DNA of 64,000 nucleotides, from NCBI GenBank assembly GCA_015277795.1, contig CP063848.1, positions 2,480,001 to 2,544,000 on the forward strand, read 5' to 3'. The position numbers and the translations under genes were made by a program. The notes under the pieces are model-generated. The model had not been told where the DNA came from, made no database searches, and saw nothing but the letters and a program-made list of their open reading frames with translations. This stretch comes from Massilia sp. UMI-21 (GTDB lineage Bacteria; Pseudomonadota; Gammaproteobacteria; Burkholderiales; Burkholderiaceae_D). Below, one piece after another: positions 17,729 through 26,225 of this stretch; positions within the stretch are counted from its first letter, which is position 1, and each line of letters starts with the position of its first letter.

Positions 17729-18718
17729 TTACTCTGGCGCGCCGTCCGGCAAGGCCGTCTCGTCCGCATGGCGGTCGGCCCGGGCGCGCAAGGGCCGCAG
17801 CACCAGCGCGGTCAGGTTGTCGGCGTGCAGCCCCTCGGGCGGTGTCGCTTCGAGTGCCCCGAACAGGCGCGCGACCATGTCCTGTGCGCTGGGGGCGCCG
17901 GCCAGCAGCGCGGGCCAGGTGGCCACGAAGCGCTCGGGTGCGGCGCAGGACCAGAAGCCATCGCTTGCCAGCAGGTAGACGGCGTCCTCGCGCAGGGTCA
18001 GGACGCGCCGGTCGGGCAGGGCGCGCAGCCAGGAAGGCAGGTTCAGCGGCGTCAGTTCGAACAAGGGGTCCGACAGCTGCGCCGGCTTGCTGAAGGCATT
18101 GCCGAGAATGAAGGCCTGGGCGATCTGCGGTGCGTGCGCGCCGTGCACCTGGCGCCACCAGCCCTGCTCGTCAAGGCGGCCGGCCAGCGCCGCGGCGGTG
18201 GCGGGAACATGGTCGACCGTGAGCGGCATGGCGCGCTCGGGGCCGATTTCGTAGAGCCGCGAGTCGCCCACATGGTAGAGCAGCGGCGGCGCGCCCGGCG
18301 GCAGCTCCAGCATGGTCAGCGTGGTTCCCGGACGGGCCCCCGCCTCGGCAGCGAAATGGCGCTGCAGTTCGGCGTGCAGCAGGTCGAGGCGGCGCCCCAG
18401 TTCGGCCGCCGAATGGCAGGGCGGGATGGCGAGCAGCCCGCTCGCCACCGCCTCGGCCGCCTCGCGTCCGTGGCCGTGCCCGCCCATTCCGTCCAGGACC
18501 GCCAGCCGGCCGTGGCCGGGCGGCCAGCCGCGCACGGAGACGCGGCGCAGCGCCTGGCCCAGCAGGTGGCAGGCTTGGCCGGCATAGTCGATGACGACGA
18601 AATTGTCCTGGTTCTCGGTGCGCTGCACGGGACCGCTGCCGCGCCGGCTGGCGACGGCCACGTCATGGAAGGGCGCGAACTGGAACCCGGACAGGATGTC
18701 GGACACGGCAGGAGGCAT
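17729..18718 (-). CDS. PP2C-family Ser/Thr phosphatase
   Basis: 329 residues with the PPM/PP2C metal residues in place: E-N-Q-D-N (Asp38), L-D-G-M-G-G-H-G (Asp76), G-T-T-L-T near 131, V-G-D-S-R near 150, S-D-G near 255 and D-N-L-T near 298. Soluble and cytoplasmic. In actinobacteria the matching enzyme (PstP) reverses PknA/PknB phosphorylation. Here it sits with a kinase, FHA readers and an FtsW-like protein, so the same opposing role is likely. Start has no clear ribosome site. Confidence 0.92.
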   Translation of the reverse strand: MPPAVSDILSGFQFAPFHDVAVASRRGSGPVQRTENQDNFVVIDYAGQACHLLGQALRRVSVRGWPPGHGRLAVLDGMGGHGHGREAAEAVASGLLAIPPCHSAAELGRRLDLLHAELQRHFAAEAGARPGTTLTMLELPPGAPPLLYHVGDSRLYEIGPERAMPLTVDHVPATAAALAGRLDEQGWWRQVHGAHAPQIAQAFILGNAFSKPAQLSDPLFELTPLNLPSWLRALPDRRVLTLREDAVYLLASDGFWSCAAPERFVATWPALLAGAPSAQDMVARLFGALEATPPEGLHADNLTALVLRPLRARADRHADETALPDGAPE

Positions 18719-18820
18719 GGGCAGGATGAGAATGGCAATCCCGGTACTTTACACCTGAACAGGCTTTGTCGAAGCGCTGATGGGCGCGGGTGTTCCGGCT
18801 TGCGCCGCGCTATCGTTCCC

Positions 18821-19288
18821 TTACTCGACGCCTTCGTCGGTCCGGCGCAGCCACAGGCTGCTGGCCCAGCCGTCCAGGCGGCGGCCGTTCACCACGGCGC
18901 TGACCTGCCACCAGTCGCCCCGGCGCCGGCCGCTGGCCGTCACCTGCGTGCCGGCCGGCACCACCGCCAACCGGCGCGCATCGACGCCGGTATCCGCGCG
19001 CAGGTTCAGGTGGTCGCGGACGCGGTACATTGCGCCCGCCGCCGGTGTGCCCGGTACCGGCGTGCCGGCCGCGGCCAGCCTCGCCGCCGGCGCGGCGGTC
19101 CGCCCTGCGGACCCGGCTGCGAACAGGGCATGCAGCGATCCGCCGAGCAGCGCGGTACCGCCGATCAGCACGGCGGCGGCGCGCAGGTTCGCCCGGCGCC
19201 ACCAGGCGCGCGGGCTGAGCCAGGCCGCCAGGCACAGGGTGAGCAGCAGGCCGGCGCCGTAGGCGGCAATCGCGGTCACGGACGGCAT
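18821..19288 (-). CDS. Membrane protein with bacterial SH3 domain
   Basis: 155 residues. Two hydrophobic segments (residues 5-25 and 36-57) are followed by an Ala/Pro linker and an SH3b domain with Y-R-V-R-D-H-L-N-L-R-A, G-T-Q-V-T and D-G-W-A. This topology puts the SH3 domain outside the cytoplasm if both segments span. Bacterial SH3 domains often bind peptidoglycan, which suits the wall-synthesis setting. It starts eight bases after the stop of the FHA protein upstream. Specific role unknown. Confidence 0.8.
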   Translation of the reverse strand: MPSVTAIAAYGAGLLLTLCLAAWLSPRAWWRRANLRAAAVLIGGTALLGGSLHALFAAGSAGRTAAPAARLAAAGTPVPGTPAAGAMYRVRDHLNLRADTGVDARRLAVVPAGTQVTASGRRRGDWWQVSAVVNGRRLDGWASSLWLRRTDEGVE

Positions 19289-19296
19289 GTCGGGCC

Positions 19297-20889
19297 TCAG
19301 GCGTCGAAGCGCAGCACGTAGTGGCCGGCGACCAGGTGGTGGCCGGGCGGGACCAGGTAGGGCTGCTCCTCGGTGGCGCCGTCCACCTGCGCCACCAGCC
19401 GCAGGTCGGCGTCGAGGTGATACAGGGCCTGGGTCTCGGACAGGCGCACCACGCGCAGGCCGTCGCTGCCGGCTTCCCAGCCGAAAGCCTGGCGCGACAG
19501 ACCGAGGCGGTCGGCGCTGGCCGCCGCGCTGCCGTCGGCATGGCGCAGGCAGGCCGGAACATCGAGCACCCGCAGCGCGGCCAGGGCCGGCATGCCGCGT
19601 CCGAACACGTGGCGGGTACCGGCGAGCGCCGGCTGCACCGGTCCTTGCGGCAGCGCCAGCAAGGCCGCGTAGCGGTCGGCCATCTGCAGCGGCACCGCGT
19701 GCAGCCCGATGCTGGCGTCGTCGAGCGGCGCAAAGCGCGCGGGGACGCTCACCCGCTGGCGGCCGGCCGCGGTGATCGCATGCACGTCGTCGGCATCGTC
19801 CACCAGGAAGCGGATCAGGCTGTCCTTTCCCGGCGCCATCGGCGCCAGGCCGGCGCCGAGGCCGATCTCGAGCGATTGGGCACCGGTGTCGCGGTAGCGG
19901 CTCAGGCGCGGCAGCGCCAGCGCGGCCAGGGTGATGCGGTGGCGCGCCACCGGCGCATAGGTGGCGTCGTTCTCGGTCTGCGCGTGGGCGGCGGCCGGCG
20001 CGGCGGCCAGCGGCATTGCCGTCATCTCGCCGTCGGCAGCAGCGCCGGCAGCAGCGCCGGCAGCAAAGTCGGCGGCAACGTCGGCGGTCGCTGCGCGCGG
20101 TTTCCAAACCGCGGGCGCGCGCGGCGCCGCGGAATCGGGTAGTGCGGCGGGCGCCGGCGCACCGGCGCGGCTGATCTTCAGCAGCAGGCGCTGGCCGCTG
20201 CCGTCGCCGGCCGTGGACTTGCCGCGGATGACGTAGTAGCCGCTGGCCGCGTCGAACGTGCAGTCGAGGGCGTCCTTCGGGCGCACCTGCACTTCGATCG
20301 GCGTGTCGGCGCCATCGTTGACCAGGAGGATGCCGGCGTCGGCGCCGAAGGGCCAGCCCGGCACCGCGAAGGTGGCGCCGGCCTCGTCCTGGCCGACCAG
20401 GGTCAGGCGCTGGTTCGGGTAGACCGCGCACACCGGCTGCCAGATGGCGCTGTCGCGCGAGGCCGTGACCGTGTACAGCAACTGCTCGCCCGGCGCCGGC
20501 AGGTAGACGGCGTGGCCGAACTTGACTTTCACTTCGCCCGGCGCCACCGCGTCCATGCCGACCACGTGGTAGCGCACCTCGTCGCCGCCCAGCAGGTCGC
20601 CGAAATCCTTCTGGTGCAGGGCGGCCAGCGACTGCGCCAGGTCGCGCACGCGCGCCCCGCGGGTCAGGTGGCGGTCGTCGTCGACCTCGTCCTGCGGCAG
20701 CATCAGGGTGACGTGCGAGAAACAACGGGTGGCGGCGCGCCCGCGCAGCTCGCGCGGCGCGCGCTCCAGCAGGTCGCGCAGCAGCGGGCGGCGCGCGAAC
20801 AGCGCCAGGCCGGGCGCCTGCCATAGCGCCTCGGCATTGAACACGTCCTCTACCTTGGCCAGGACTTCGTGTTGGACATAGACCGGCAT
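19297..20889 (-). CDS. FHA-domain protein with FhaA-like layout
   Basis: 530 residues. The N-terminal 220 residues are an alpha/beta region whose layout recalls the N-terminal domain of actinobacterial FhaA. The middle (285-340) is a low-complexity Ala-rich linker. The last 130 residues look like an FHA domain: H-V-F-G-R-G, L-S-R-Q-A-F, L-S-E-T-Q, L-V-P-P-G and a final Y-V-L-R-F. No membrane span. A strong AGGAG precedes ATG 20889. The gene overlaps the FtsW-like gene by 40 bases. In mycobacteria FhaA binds phosphorylated cell-wall factors; a similar adaptor role is inferred. The FhaA similarity is by layout and should be checked by profile search. Confidence 0.7.
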   Translation of the reverse strand: MPVYVQHEVLAKVEDVFNAEALWQAPGLALFARRPLLRDLLERAPRELRGRAATRCFSHVTLMLPQDEVDDDRHLTRGARVRDLAQSLAALHQKDFGDLLGGDEVRYHVVGMDAVAPGEVKVKFGHAVYLPAPGEQLLYTVTASRDSAIWQPVCAVYPNQRLTLVGQDEAGATFAVPGWPFGADAGILLVNDGADTPIEVQVRPKDALDCTFDAASGYYVIRGKSTAGDGSGQRLLLKISRAGAPAPAALPDSAAPRAPAVWKPRAATADVAADFAAGAAAGAAADGEMTAMPLAAAPAAAHAQTENDATYAPVARHRITLAALALPRLSRYRDTGAQSLEIGLGAGLAPMAPGKDSLIRFLVDDADDVHAITAAGRQRVSVPARFAPLDDASIGLHAVPLQMADRYAALLALPQGPVQPALAGTRHVFGRGMPALAALRVLDVPACLRHADGSAAASADRLGLSRQAFGWEAGSDGLRVVRLSETQALYHLDADLRLVAQVDGATEEQPYLVPPGHHLVAGHYVLRFDA

Positions 20890-23189
20890 GATGACATCTC
20901 CTCGAAAGATTGAACGCTCGCCATGCCGAACGCTAGCAGGGGGCAGATGAAAAACAGCAGGTGCGAGCCGCCGGCCGACAGGAAGCTCATCGGCTGGCCC
21001 ATGATCGGGAACAGCGCCAGGTTGGTGCCCCAGGACAGCAGGAAGTGCCCGCCCAGGAAGGCGGCCCCGCCGCTCAGCAGAAAACACTGGAAACGGCCCA
21101 GCCAGGCGCGCCGGAAATCGCCGGCGCCGCAGGCCGCCCGCCACGCGCTGGCGGCGGCATGCAGCAGCGCCGCCAGCAGGGCCGCCTGCAGCGCCCACAG
21201 CAGCAGGCCGCCGAGCAGGCCGTGGCGGTTGATCAGGAAGGACGGGGCGAAGTCGTCCTGCACCGCGGGGATGTGCAGCGCGTCGCCGGCGGGACCGCCC
21301 AGGGAAGCGGCGCCGAGCAGGCCGTCGGCGCCGAGCCAGCCGCCGGCGGCGACCGCGCGCGCGCCGAGCAGCATCTGCTGTCCGGTGTGCGGATGGGCGC
21401 CCGGGTCGGCCCAGACCTGGAAGCGTTCGGCGTAGAAGCCGCCATTCAAGGCGGCGCCGGTCGATTGCAGGGCGGCCGCTGCGCCGAGGAAGACGCAGCA
21501 CAGGCCGGCCACGCAGGCGGCCTGGCGGCGGCGGCCGCTGGCCAGGCACCAGGCCAGCAGCGTGACCGCGGCCCAGACCAGCAGCAGGATCAGGGGCGAA
21601 TAGTCGTCGACCTGCACCAGCGCCACTGCCAGCAGCAGGACGAACAGCAGGGCCGGCGCCAGCATGCGCAAGCCGTCGCGCCAGCCGCGGCGGGCGCGGA
21701 TGGCGTCGGTGCCGGTCGCCAGCGCCAGGCAATGGGCGCTCAGGGCCGCCAGGGCGAGCTTGGCGAACTCCACCGGCTGGATATCGAACACGCCGGTTTC
21801 GTCGCCGAACATCACCTGCAGCAGCAGGCCGGCCAGCGCAACCAGCGCCAGCACGACCAGCAGCCACTCGGCGGCGGGGCGCGACAGGGCGCCGCGCGCC
21901 GCGCCGTCCAGCAGCAGCAGGCCGAGCGGAAGCCCGGCGGCCAGCAGGATGCCGCTGGTGTCGACGTGGCGCAGCCATGCGGTATCGTGCGCGCCCAGGC
22001 CCAGCTCGAGCTGGACCAGCAGGCCGGCGCCCAGCAGCAGCACCGCGACCACCCCGAGCCAGGACGGCCGCCGCGGCCACAGCAAGGCATGCCAGAGCGC
22101 GGCCCAGGCCAGCAGCAGGGTCCAGCCGGAGCCCGACAGGACGCCGCTGCGCTGCATCGGCAACAGCATCAGCGCCAGCGCCGGGATCAGGCACGAGGCC
22201 AGGAGCCTGGCCAGGCCGGCCGCGTCGCGCACCGCCCCGCCGATCCGCAGGCCCGCGGCGCCGGCCAGCAGGAACACCCCGAGCGCGGCGCAGCAGGCCG
22301 CCGCCGACGGGGCCGGGAGGCGCCACAGCGCGCGCTGCGCCCACTGCCACTGTACGCCCGCCGGCAGTTCCGCCTTGGGCTGCGCAAACAACGCGACCTG
22401 GCGGCTCGGCCGCAGCCGCAGCGAGTCGCCCTCGCTGGAGACGGCGAAGCGGGTACGCCCGACCGCGATCGCGCTCACGCCGGCGAGCGGATGCGCACGG
22501 CGCGCGGCATCGACCCAGCTGCCCTGGTCTTGCAGCAGCACCGGTTGCGCCCCGCGCACCTTCAGGGCCAGGGTGCCGGAGGCGCTGCGCGCCAGTATCA
22601 GCTTGCCGGTCTCGAGGCCGGCCACGGCGAGGCGGTTGCCGCAGTCGAGATGGCCGCCGAAGACGAGCGGACGCTGGAAGCGCAGGAAGCCGGGAGCGAA
22701 GCGGTTCCACCAGCCGCTCAGGCGCGCCGCCGTGCCCGCGTCGGGGCAGGCCGGCTGCGCGCGCCCGTCGCGCAGCAGCAAGGCGCCGTCGTATTCCCAG
22801 TCGTGGCGGCCGTCGCGCAGCCGGGTGCGGTCTTCGCCTGCGGCGAGCACGTCGAAGACCGTTGCGCCGGCCTGCAGGCGCTGGCCCGCGGCCAGCACCA
22901 CACTGCCGCTGTGCAGGCGCTCGTCGGCGCGCACCAGCACGGCGTCCTGCGCGGGACTGGTGTTGCGCAGCCACCAGCGGCCCGCGGCATCGCGCCCGAC
23001 CGTGAACTGCCGCGCCGCGGCGCGCGGCGCGGCCAGTTCGGCGCGGCCCAGGGACACCGACTCCCCCGGCGCGACGCGCAGCGTGAGCGCCGCCGGCAGG
23101 TAGCGTGGCGGCGCGCGCAGCGTGGCGAGCAGCTGCAGCGCGCACAGCAGCGCCAGCGCCAGCGCGGCGGCGCCCCGGCGCGGAATCAC
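20850..23189 (-). CDS. FtsW/RodA/SpoVE-family (SEDS) protein with N-terminal FHA-like domain
   Basis: 779 residues. One membrane segment (6-25) is followed by an FHA-like domain (S-L-G-R, W-W-L-R-N-T-S, L-A-A-G-Q-R-L). A unique region runs to about 280, then at least ten membrane segments. SEDS motifs are present: Q-P-V-E-F-A-K-L-A, E-R-F-Q-V-W-A-D-P, Q-D-D-F-A-P-S-F and the signature P-M-S-F-L-S-A-G-G-S. SEDS proteins polymerise lipid II into glycan strands with a partner class B PBP; the natural partner here is the transpeptidase at 89-3157. Usual FtsW/RodA is 370-420 residues, so the FHA-bearing head is an addition. GTG 23189 overlaps the kinase stop (GTGA). Confidence 0.88.
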   Translation of the reverse strand: MIPRRGAAALALALLCALQLLATLRAPPRYLPAALTLRVAPGESVSLGRAELAAPRAAARQFTVGRDAAGRWWLRNTSPAQDAVLVRADERLHSGSVVLAAGQRLQAGATVFDVLAAGEDRTRLRDGRHDWEYDGALLLRDGRAQPACPDAGTAARLSGWWNRFAPGFLRFQRPLVFGGHLDCGNRLAVAGLETGKLILARSASGTLALKVRGAQPVLLQDQGSWVDAARRAHPLAGVSAIAVGRTRFAVSSEGDSLRLRPSRQVALFAQPKAELPAGVQWQWAQRALWRLPAPSAAACCAALGVFLLAGAAGLRIGGAVRDAAGLARLLASCLIPALALMLLPMQRSGVLSGSGWTLLLAWAALWHALLWPRRPSWLGVVAVLLLGAGLLVQLELGLGAHDTAWLRHVDTSGILLAAGLPLGLLLLDGAARGALSRPAAEWLLVVLALVALAGLLLQVMFGDETGVFDIQPVEFAKLALAALSAHCLALATGTDAIRARRGWRDGLRMLAPALLFVLLLAVALVQVDDYSPLILLLVWAAVTLLAWCLASGRRRQAACVAGLCCVFLGAAAALQSTGAALNGGFYAERFQVWADPGAHPHTGQQMLLGARAVAAGGWLGADGLLGAASLGGPAGDALHIPAVQDDFAPSFLINRHGLLGGLLLWALQAALLAALLHAAASAWRAACGAGDFRRAWLGRFQCFLLSGGAAFLGGHFLLSWGTNLALFPIMGQPMSFLSAGGSHLLFFICPLLAFGMASVQSFEEMSSCRSMSNTKSWPR

Positions 23190-24145
23190 GCCGCCCTCCG
23201 CCACGCTGCGTGGCCGGCGCCGGCGCGCAGGGCGCACAGCATGCGGCTGATCGCCAGCGCATGCCCCGGCCGGCCCTCCGGCAGGGGGGCGAGCAGGGCG
23301 CGCAGCAGGGCGGCCGCCTGCGCACCGGCGGCGCCGAAGGCCTGCGCAAACCTGGCTCCCTCGTCCGGGTGCAGGGTGGCCGGAATGCCGCCGGATGAGC
23401 GCCGCAGGACGGCGGCGCCTTCGCGGCCATGGGCGGCGAAGGCCTGGCCACAGGCGGCGCCATAGCGCAGCTTGCGGCCGCACACCAGCCAGTAGAGCAG
23501 GGCGCCGAGGGCGAAATAGTCGCTGCGCGGGTCGGTCAGGTAGACGCCGCGCGGGTCCGCGAAGAACTGCTCGGGCGCCTGCCAGCCGGCAGTGCCGGCA
23601 TAGGCGCGGTCGGGGGCCTCGGGGCGCGCGCGGCTGGTGCCGAAGTCGGCCAGCTTCAGGCCGCCCGTGCGGCGCTCGAGCAGCAGGTTGCCGGGCTTGA
23701 GGTCGAGGTAGCGAAAGCCCGCCGCATGCACCTTGGCCAGGGCCTGGTTGACCTGCGCGACCCAGTCGAGCGCCTGCATGGCGTCCGGGGCGCTCCCGGC
23801 GGCACGCTCGGCTTTCAGGTGGCCGGCGAGGTCGCCGTCGAGCAGTTCCAGCGCCATCGCCGGCAAGCCCTCGTGGCTGCCGCTGTCGAGCAGGCGCACG
23901 ATGTGGCGGCCGTCCCAGGGCGCCAGCCGCGCCAGGAATGCCGCTTCGGCGCGGGCGGCGTCGATCCAGTGCTGCCGCAGTGCGCGTGGCGCGCGCGCCA
24001 TCTGGATGGTGTTGACCAGCTTGAGCGCGACGCTGCCGCGCGGCGTGTCGGCGCGCCATACGAGGCCGTAGGCCGAACCGCCCAGTTGCTCACGCAGACG
24101 GTACTGGCCGCCCGCCAGGGAAACGATTGTGCCTTGCTGGACCAT
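23186..24145 (-). CDS. Ser/Thr protein kinase, cytoplasmic, non-RD type
   Basis: 319 residues, essentially a bare kinase domain. Glycine loop L-G-G-S-A-Y-G (21-27), Lys42, catalytic loop Y-L-D-L-K-P-G-N (146-153), D-F-G at 167-169, and G-T-A-G-W-Q-A-P-E. The usual His-Arg before the catalytic Asp is replaced by Tyr-Leu, so activation-loop control should differ from RD kinases. Unlike mycobacterial PknB there is no membrane segment or PASTA domain. First gene of the minus operon, coupled to the FtsW-like gene. AGAGG precedes the ATG. Likely phosphorylates wall proteins or their FHA partners. Confidence 0.9.
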   Translation of the reverse strand: MVQQGTIVSLAGGQYRLREQLGGSAYGLVWRADTPRGSVALKLVNTIQMARAPRALRQHWIDAARAEAAFLARLAPWDGRHIVRLLDSGSHEGLPAMALELLDGDLAGHLKAERAAGSAPDAMQALDWVAQVNQALAKVHAAGFRYLDLKPGNLLLERRTGGLKLADFGTSRARPEAPDRAYAGTAGWQAPEQFFADPRGVYLTDPRSDYFALGALLYWLVCGRKLRYGAACGQAFAAHGREGAAVLRRSSGGIPATLHPDEGARFAQAFGAAGAQAAALLRALLAPLPEGRPGHALAISRMLCALRAGAGHAAWRRAA

Positions 24146-24247
24146 GCTTGCCTCTCACGAACGACGCGATGCGTCTTCGGAGAGGCCTAGCTGGGGGGAA
24201 GGGAAAGGACAGGAAAGCCGCGCAGGGCGCGGCGTGGAAGGATGTGC

Positions 24248-24727
24248 TCAGCGGCCGTGGCGGTCCCAGCGGTCATTACGGTCCCGGTCATGGCGGTCAT
24301 GGCGGTCGCGTCGGTCGTCGCGATCCCAGTCGCGGCGATCATGGCGGTCCCAGTCGCGGCGCTCGACGTACACCGGGCGCGGCTGCACGTACACCGGACG
24401 CGGCTGCACGTACACAGGACGCGGCTGGACGTACACCGCGCGCGGCTGGACCTGGCCGTAGCCATGGCCGCGGCGGTCGTAGTAGCGGCTGTCGTAGTAG
24501 CGGTTGTCGGCGTAGCGGCGGTCGTCGCGGGACGATATCGAGTTGCCCACGGCCGCACCCAGCACACCGCCCACCAGGGCGCCGCCCGAGCCGCCGGCGC
24601 TGGCGCCGATCGCCGCGCCGAGGACGGCGCCGATGGCGGTATTCGTACCACGGTCGTCCGCCATTGCCGCCGGGGAGACGGCAACCGCGGCCAGGACCAC
24701 CGCACCAACAATTTTAGATTTCAACAT
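24248..24727 (-). CDS. Secreted glycine-zipper protein with repeat tail
   Basis: 159 residues. A signal peptide ends at A-M-A (about residue 23). A glycine-zipper region of alternating Gly/Ala (35-75) follows, then an Arg/Asp/Tyr-rich tail with four V-Y-V-Q-P-R-P-type units and a His-Asp-Arg end. Glycine-zipper proteins sit in the outer membrane or envelope. ATG 24727 follows AAAGGAAAA. The tail is basic-acidic and probably disordered. It is the gene upstream of the kinase operon on the same strand, 102 bases away, with a GC hairpin near 24215-24232 between. Confidence 0.82.
   Translation of the reverse strand: MLKSKIVGAVVLAAVAVSPAAMADDRGTNTAIGAVLGAAIGASAGGSGGALVGGVLGAAVGNSISSRDDRRYADNRYYDSRYYDRRGHGYGQVQPRAVYVQPRPVYVQPRPVYVQPRPVYVERRDWDRHDRRDWDRDDRRDRHDRHDRDRNDRWDRHGR
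24368..24451 (-). repeat. Four 21-base repeats encoding VYVQPRP units
   Basis: Tandem copies differing by a few bases, all in frame within the glycine-zipper gene. They encode a proline-rich, positively charged segment. Copy number may vary between strains. Confidence 0.85.
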
Positions 24728-24788
24728 GGCTTTTCCTTTTGCCTGTGCGGAGATCAGGATGATCAGGTCGACGCCAGGCATGGAATGC

Positions 24789-24817
24789 ACTATAGACCGC
24801 GGGAATCGCGCTGCCAT
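24789..24817 (-). promoter_or_regulatory. Probable promoter of glycine-zipper gene
   Basis: On the minus strand ATGGCA (24817-24812), 17 bases, then TATAGT (24794-24789). The -10 matches five of six consensus bases. It would give a leader of about 55 bases. The divergent phosphoesterase gene starts 88 bases to the right, so both promoters share this 177-base gap. Confidence 0.5.
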
Positions 24818-24904
24818 CCGTTCATACAGATTATTACAAACGGACATGCACCGGTAACATCGCAAGCGGCCCTTGCAGAGGGGCGCGGCCGCCCCATCTA
24901 ACAA

Positions 24905-26065
24905 ATGTTACCGTTTCCGCTCCCGCCGCCTTCCGTGAACCGATCCTTCGCCACCATCCTGTTCCTGCTGATCCTGTTACAAATCTATATCGGCATGCGC
25001 CTGCTGCCGGACATGGCGATGGGCGTCCTGTTCAATGTGGCCGCCGTGCTGGTGCTGGTCGTGCTCACCGTGCTGGTGCCGGTCGGGCTGATGTCGGCCT
25101 CGCTGCGCCGGCGCCGCTGGTCCGAACTGGTCGGCTGGCTGGGGCTGCTCTCGATGGGCTTCTTCTCGTCGCTGCTGGTGAGCACGCTGGCGCGCGACCT
25201 GGTCTTGCTGGCGCTGCGCCTGGCGGGGCTGCCCGGTGCCGACGTGGTCCGCGCCAGCGCCGTGGCGGTGCCCGTGGTGGCACTGGCCGTCACCGCGCTC
25301 GGCTTCGTCAATGCGCGCCGCCTGGCCCGGGTGAAGCAGGTGGAGGTGCCGATCGCCGGGCTGCCCCCGAGCCTGCACGGCTACGCGATCGCCCAGGTCT
25401 CTGACATCCACGTCGGGCCGACCATCAAGCGGCCTTACCTGAACGCCATCGTCAACCGGGTCAACGAGCTCGGCGCGGACGCGATCGCCATTACCGGCGA
25501 CCTGGTGGACGGCAGCGTGCACCGCCTGAGCCGGCATACCCAGCCCCTGGCCCGCCTGGCCGCGCCGGACGGCGTGTTCTTCGTGACCGGCAACCATGAA
25601 TACTATTCCGGCGCCGAGGAGTGGATTGCCGAGGTGCGCCGCCTGGGCGTCATCGTCCTGCTGAACCAGCATGTCCTGCGGCGCCGCCACGACGCCACCG
25701 TGATGATCGCCGGCGTCGCCGATTACACCGCCCACCATTTCCACCCGGCGCACAAGAGCGACCCGCGCACAGCGGCCGGCGCGTCGCGCGACGCGGCCGA
25801 CGTGCGCATCCTGCTGGCGCACCAGCCGCGCAGTGCGCCGGCGGCGGCGGAGGCGGGCTTCCACTTGCAACTGTCGGGCCATACCCATGGCGGCCAGTTC
25901 TTCCCCTGGAACCTGTTCGTGCCGCTGCAGCAGCCTTTTGTTTCCGGTCTTCACCGGGTGCGCGACATGTGGGTGTACATCAGCCGCGGCACGGGCTACT
26001 GGGGGCCGCCGAAGCGCTTTGGCGCCCCTTCCGAAATCACCTTGCTCCGTCTGGTCCCCGCCTGA
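24905..26065 (+). CDS. Membrane-anchored metallophosphoesterase
   Basis: 386 residues. Four or five hydrophobic segments fill residues 12-135. A calcineurin-like phosphoesterase domain follows with all metal motifs: S-D-I-H-V-G (about 170), G-D-L-V-D-G (200), G-N-H-E (230) and G-H-T-H-G-G (330). This is the YkuE/YaeI-like arrangement, enzymes thought to act on lipid-linked phosphates. The second candidate start, GTG 24935, begins just before the first span; neither has a ribosome site. Stands alone between divergent and co-directional genes. Confidence 0.9.
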   Translation: MLPFPLPPPSVNRSFATILFLLILLQIYIGMRLLPDMAMGVLFNVAAVLVLVVLTVLVPVGLMSASLRRRRWSELVGWLGLLSMGFFSSLLVSTLARDLVLLALRLAGLPGADVVRASAVAVPVVALAVTALGFVNARRLARVKQVEVPIAGLPPSLHGYAIAQVSDIHVGPTIKRPYLNAIVNRVNELGADAIAITGDLVDGSVHRLSRHTQPLARLAAPDGVFFVTGNHEYYSGAEEWIAEVRRLGVIVLLNQHVLRRRHDATVMIAGVADYTAHHFHPAHKSDPRTAAGASRDAADVRILLAHQPRSAPAAAEAGFHLQLSGHTHGGQFFPWNLFVPLQQPFVSGLHRVRDMWVYISRGTGYWGPPKRFGAPSEITLLRLVPA

Positions 26066-26225
26066 GTCTGCTGCCCGACCGGGACAGGGGGGGGGAGGGG
26101 CAGGCCTGCGCGGCACGCGTACCAGCCAGGGGTGCAAGGCACGTGTAAAGACGTCAATATTTCACTGCAAAAACTTGCCGGATGCGCTATCGTTGACATC
26201 CCCGGAACTTACCAGGATTCGACGC

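Noticed and set aside
20961..23465. Plus-strand open frame opposite the SEDS gene
   Set aside because: Gln/Arg/Gly-rich shadow; no start context, and the opposite strand encodes a recognised membrane protein.
16075..24145. Type VI secretion regulatory module (PpkA/PppA/Fha)
   Set aside because: Kinase, phosphatase and FHA fit, but no Tss gene is present and SEDS/PBP partners point to wall synthesis. Not excluded for regions outside the window.
24127..24901. Plus-strand frames opposite the glycine-zipper gene
   Set aside because: Antisense of the repeat tail; no start context, and the minus strand has signal peptide, ribosome site and promoter.
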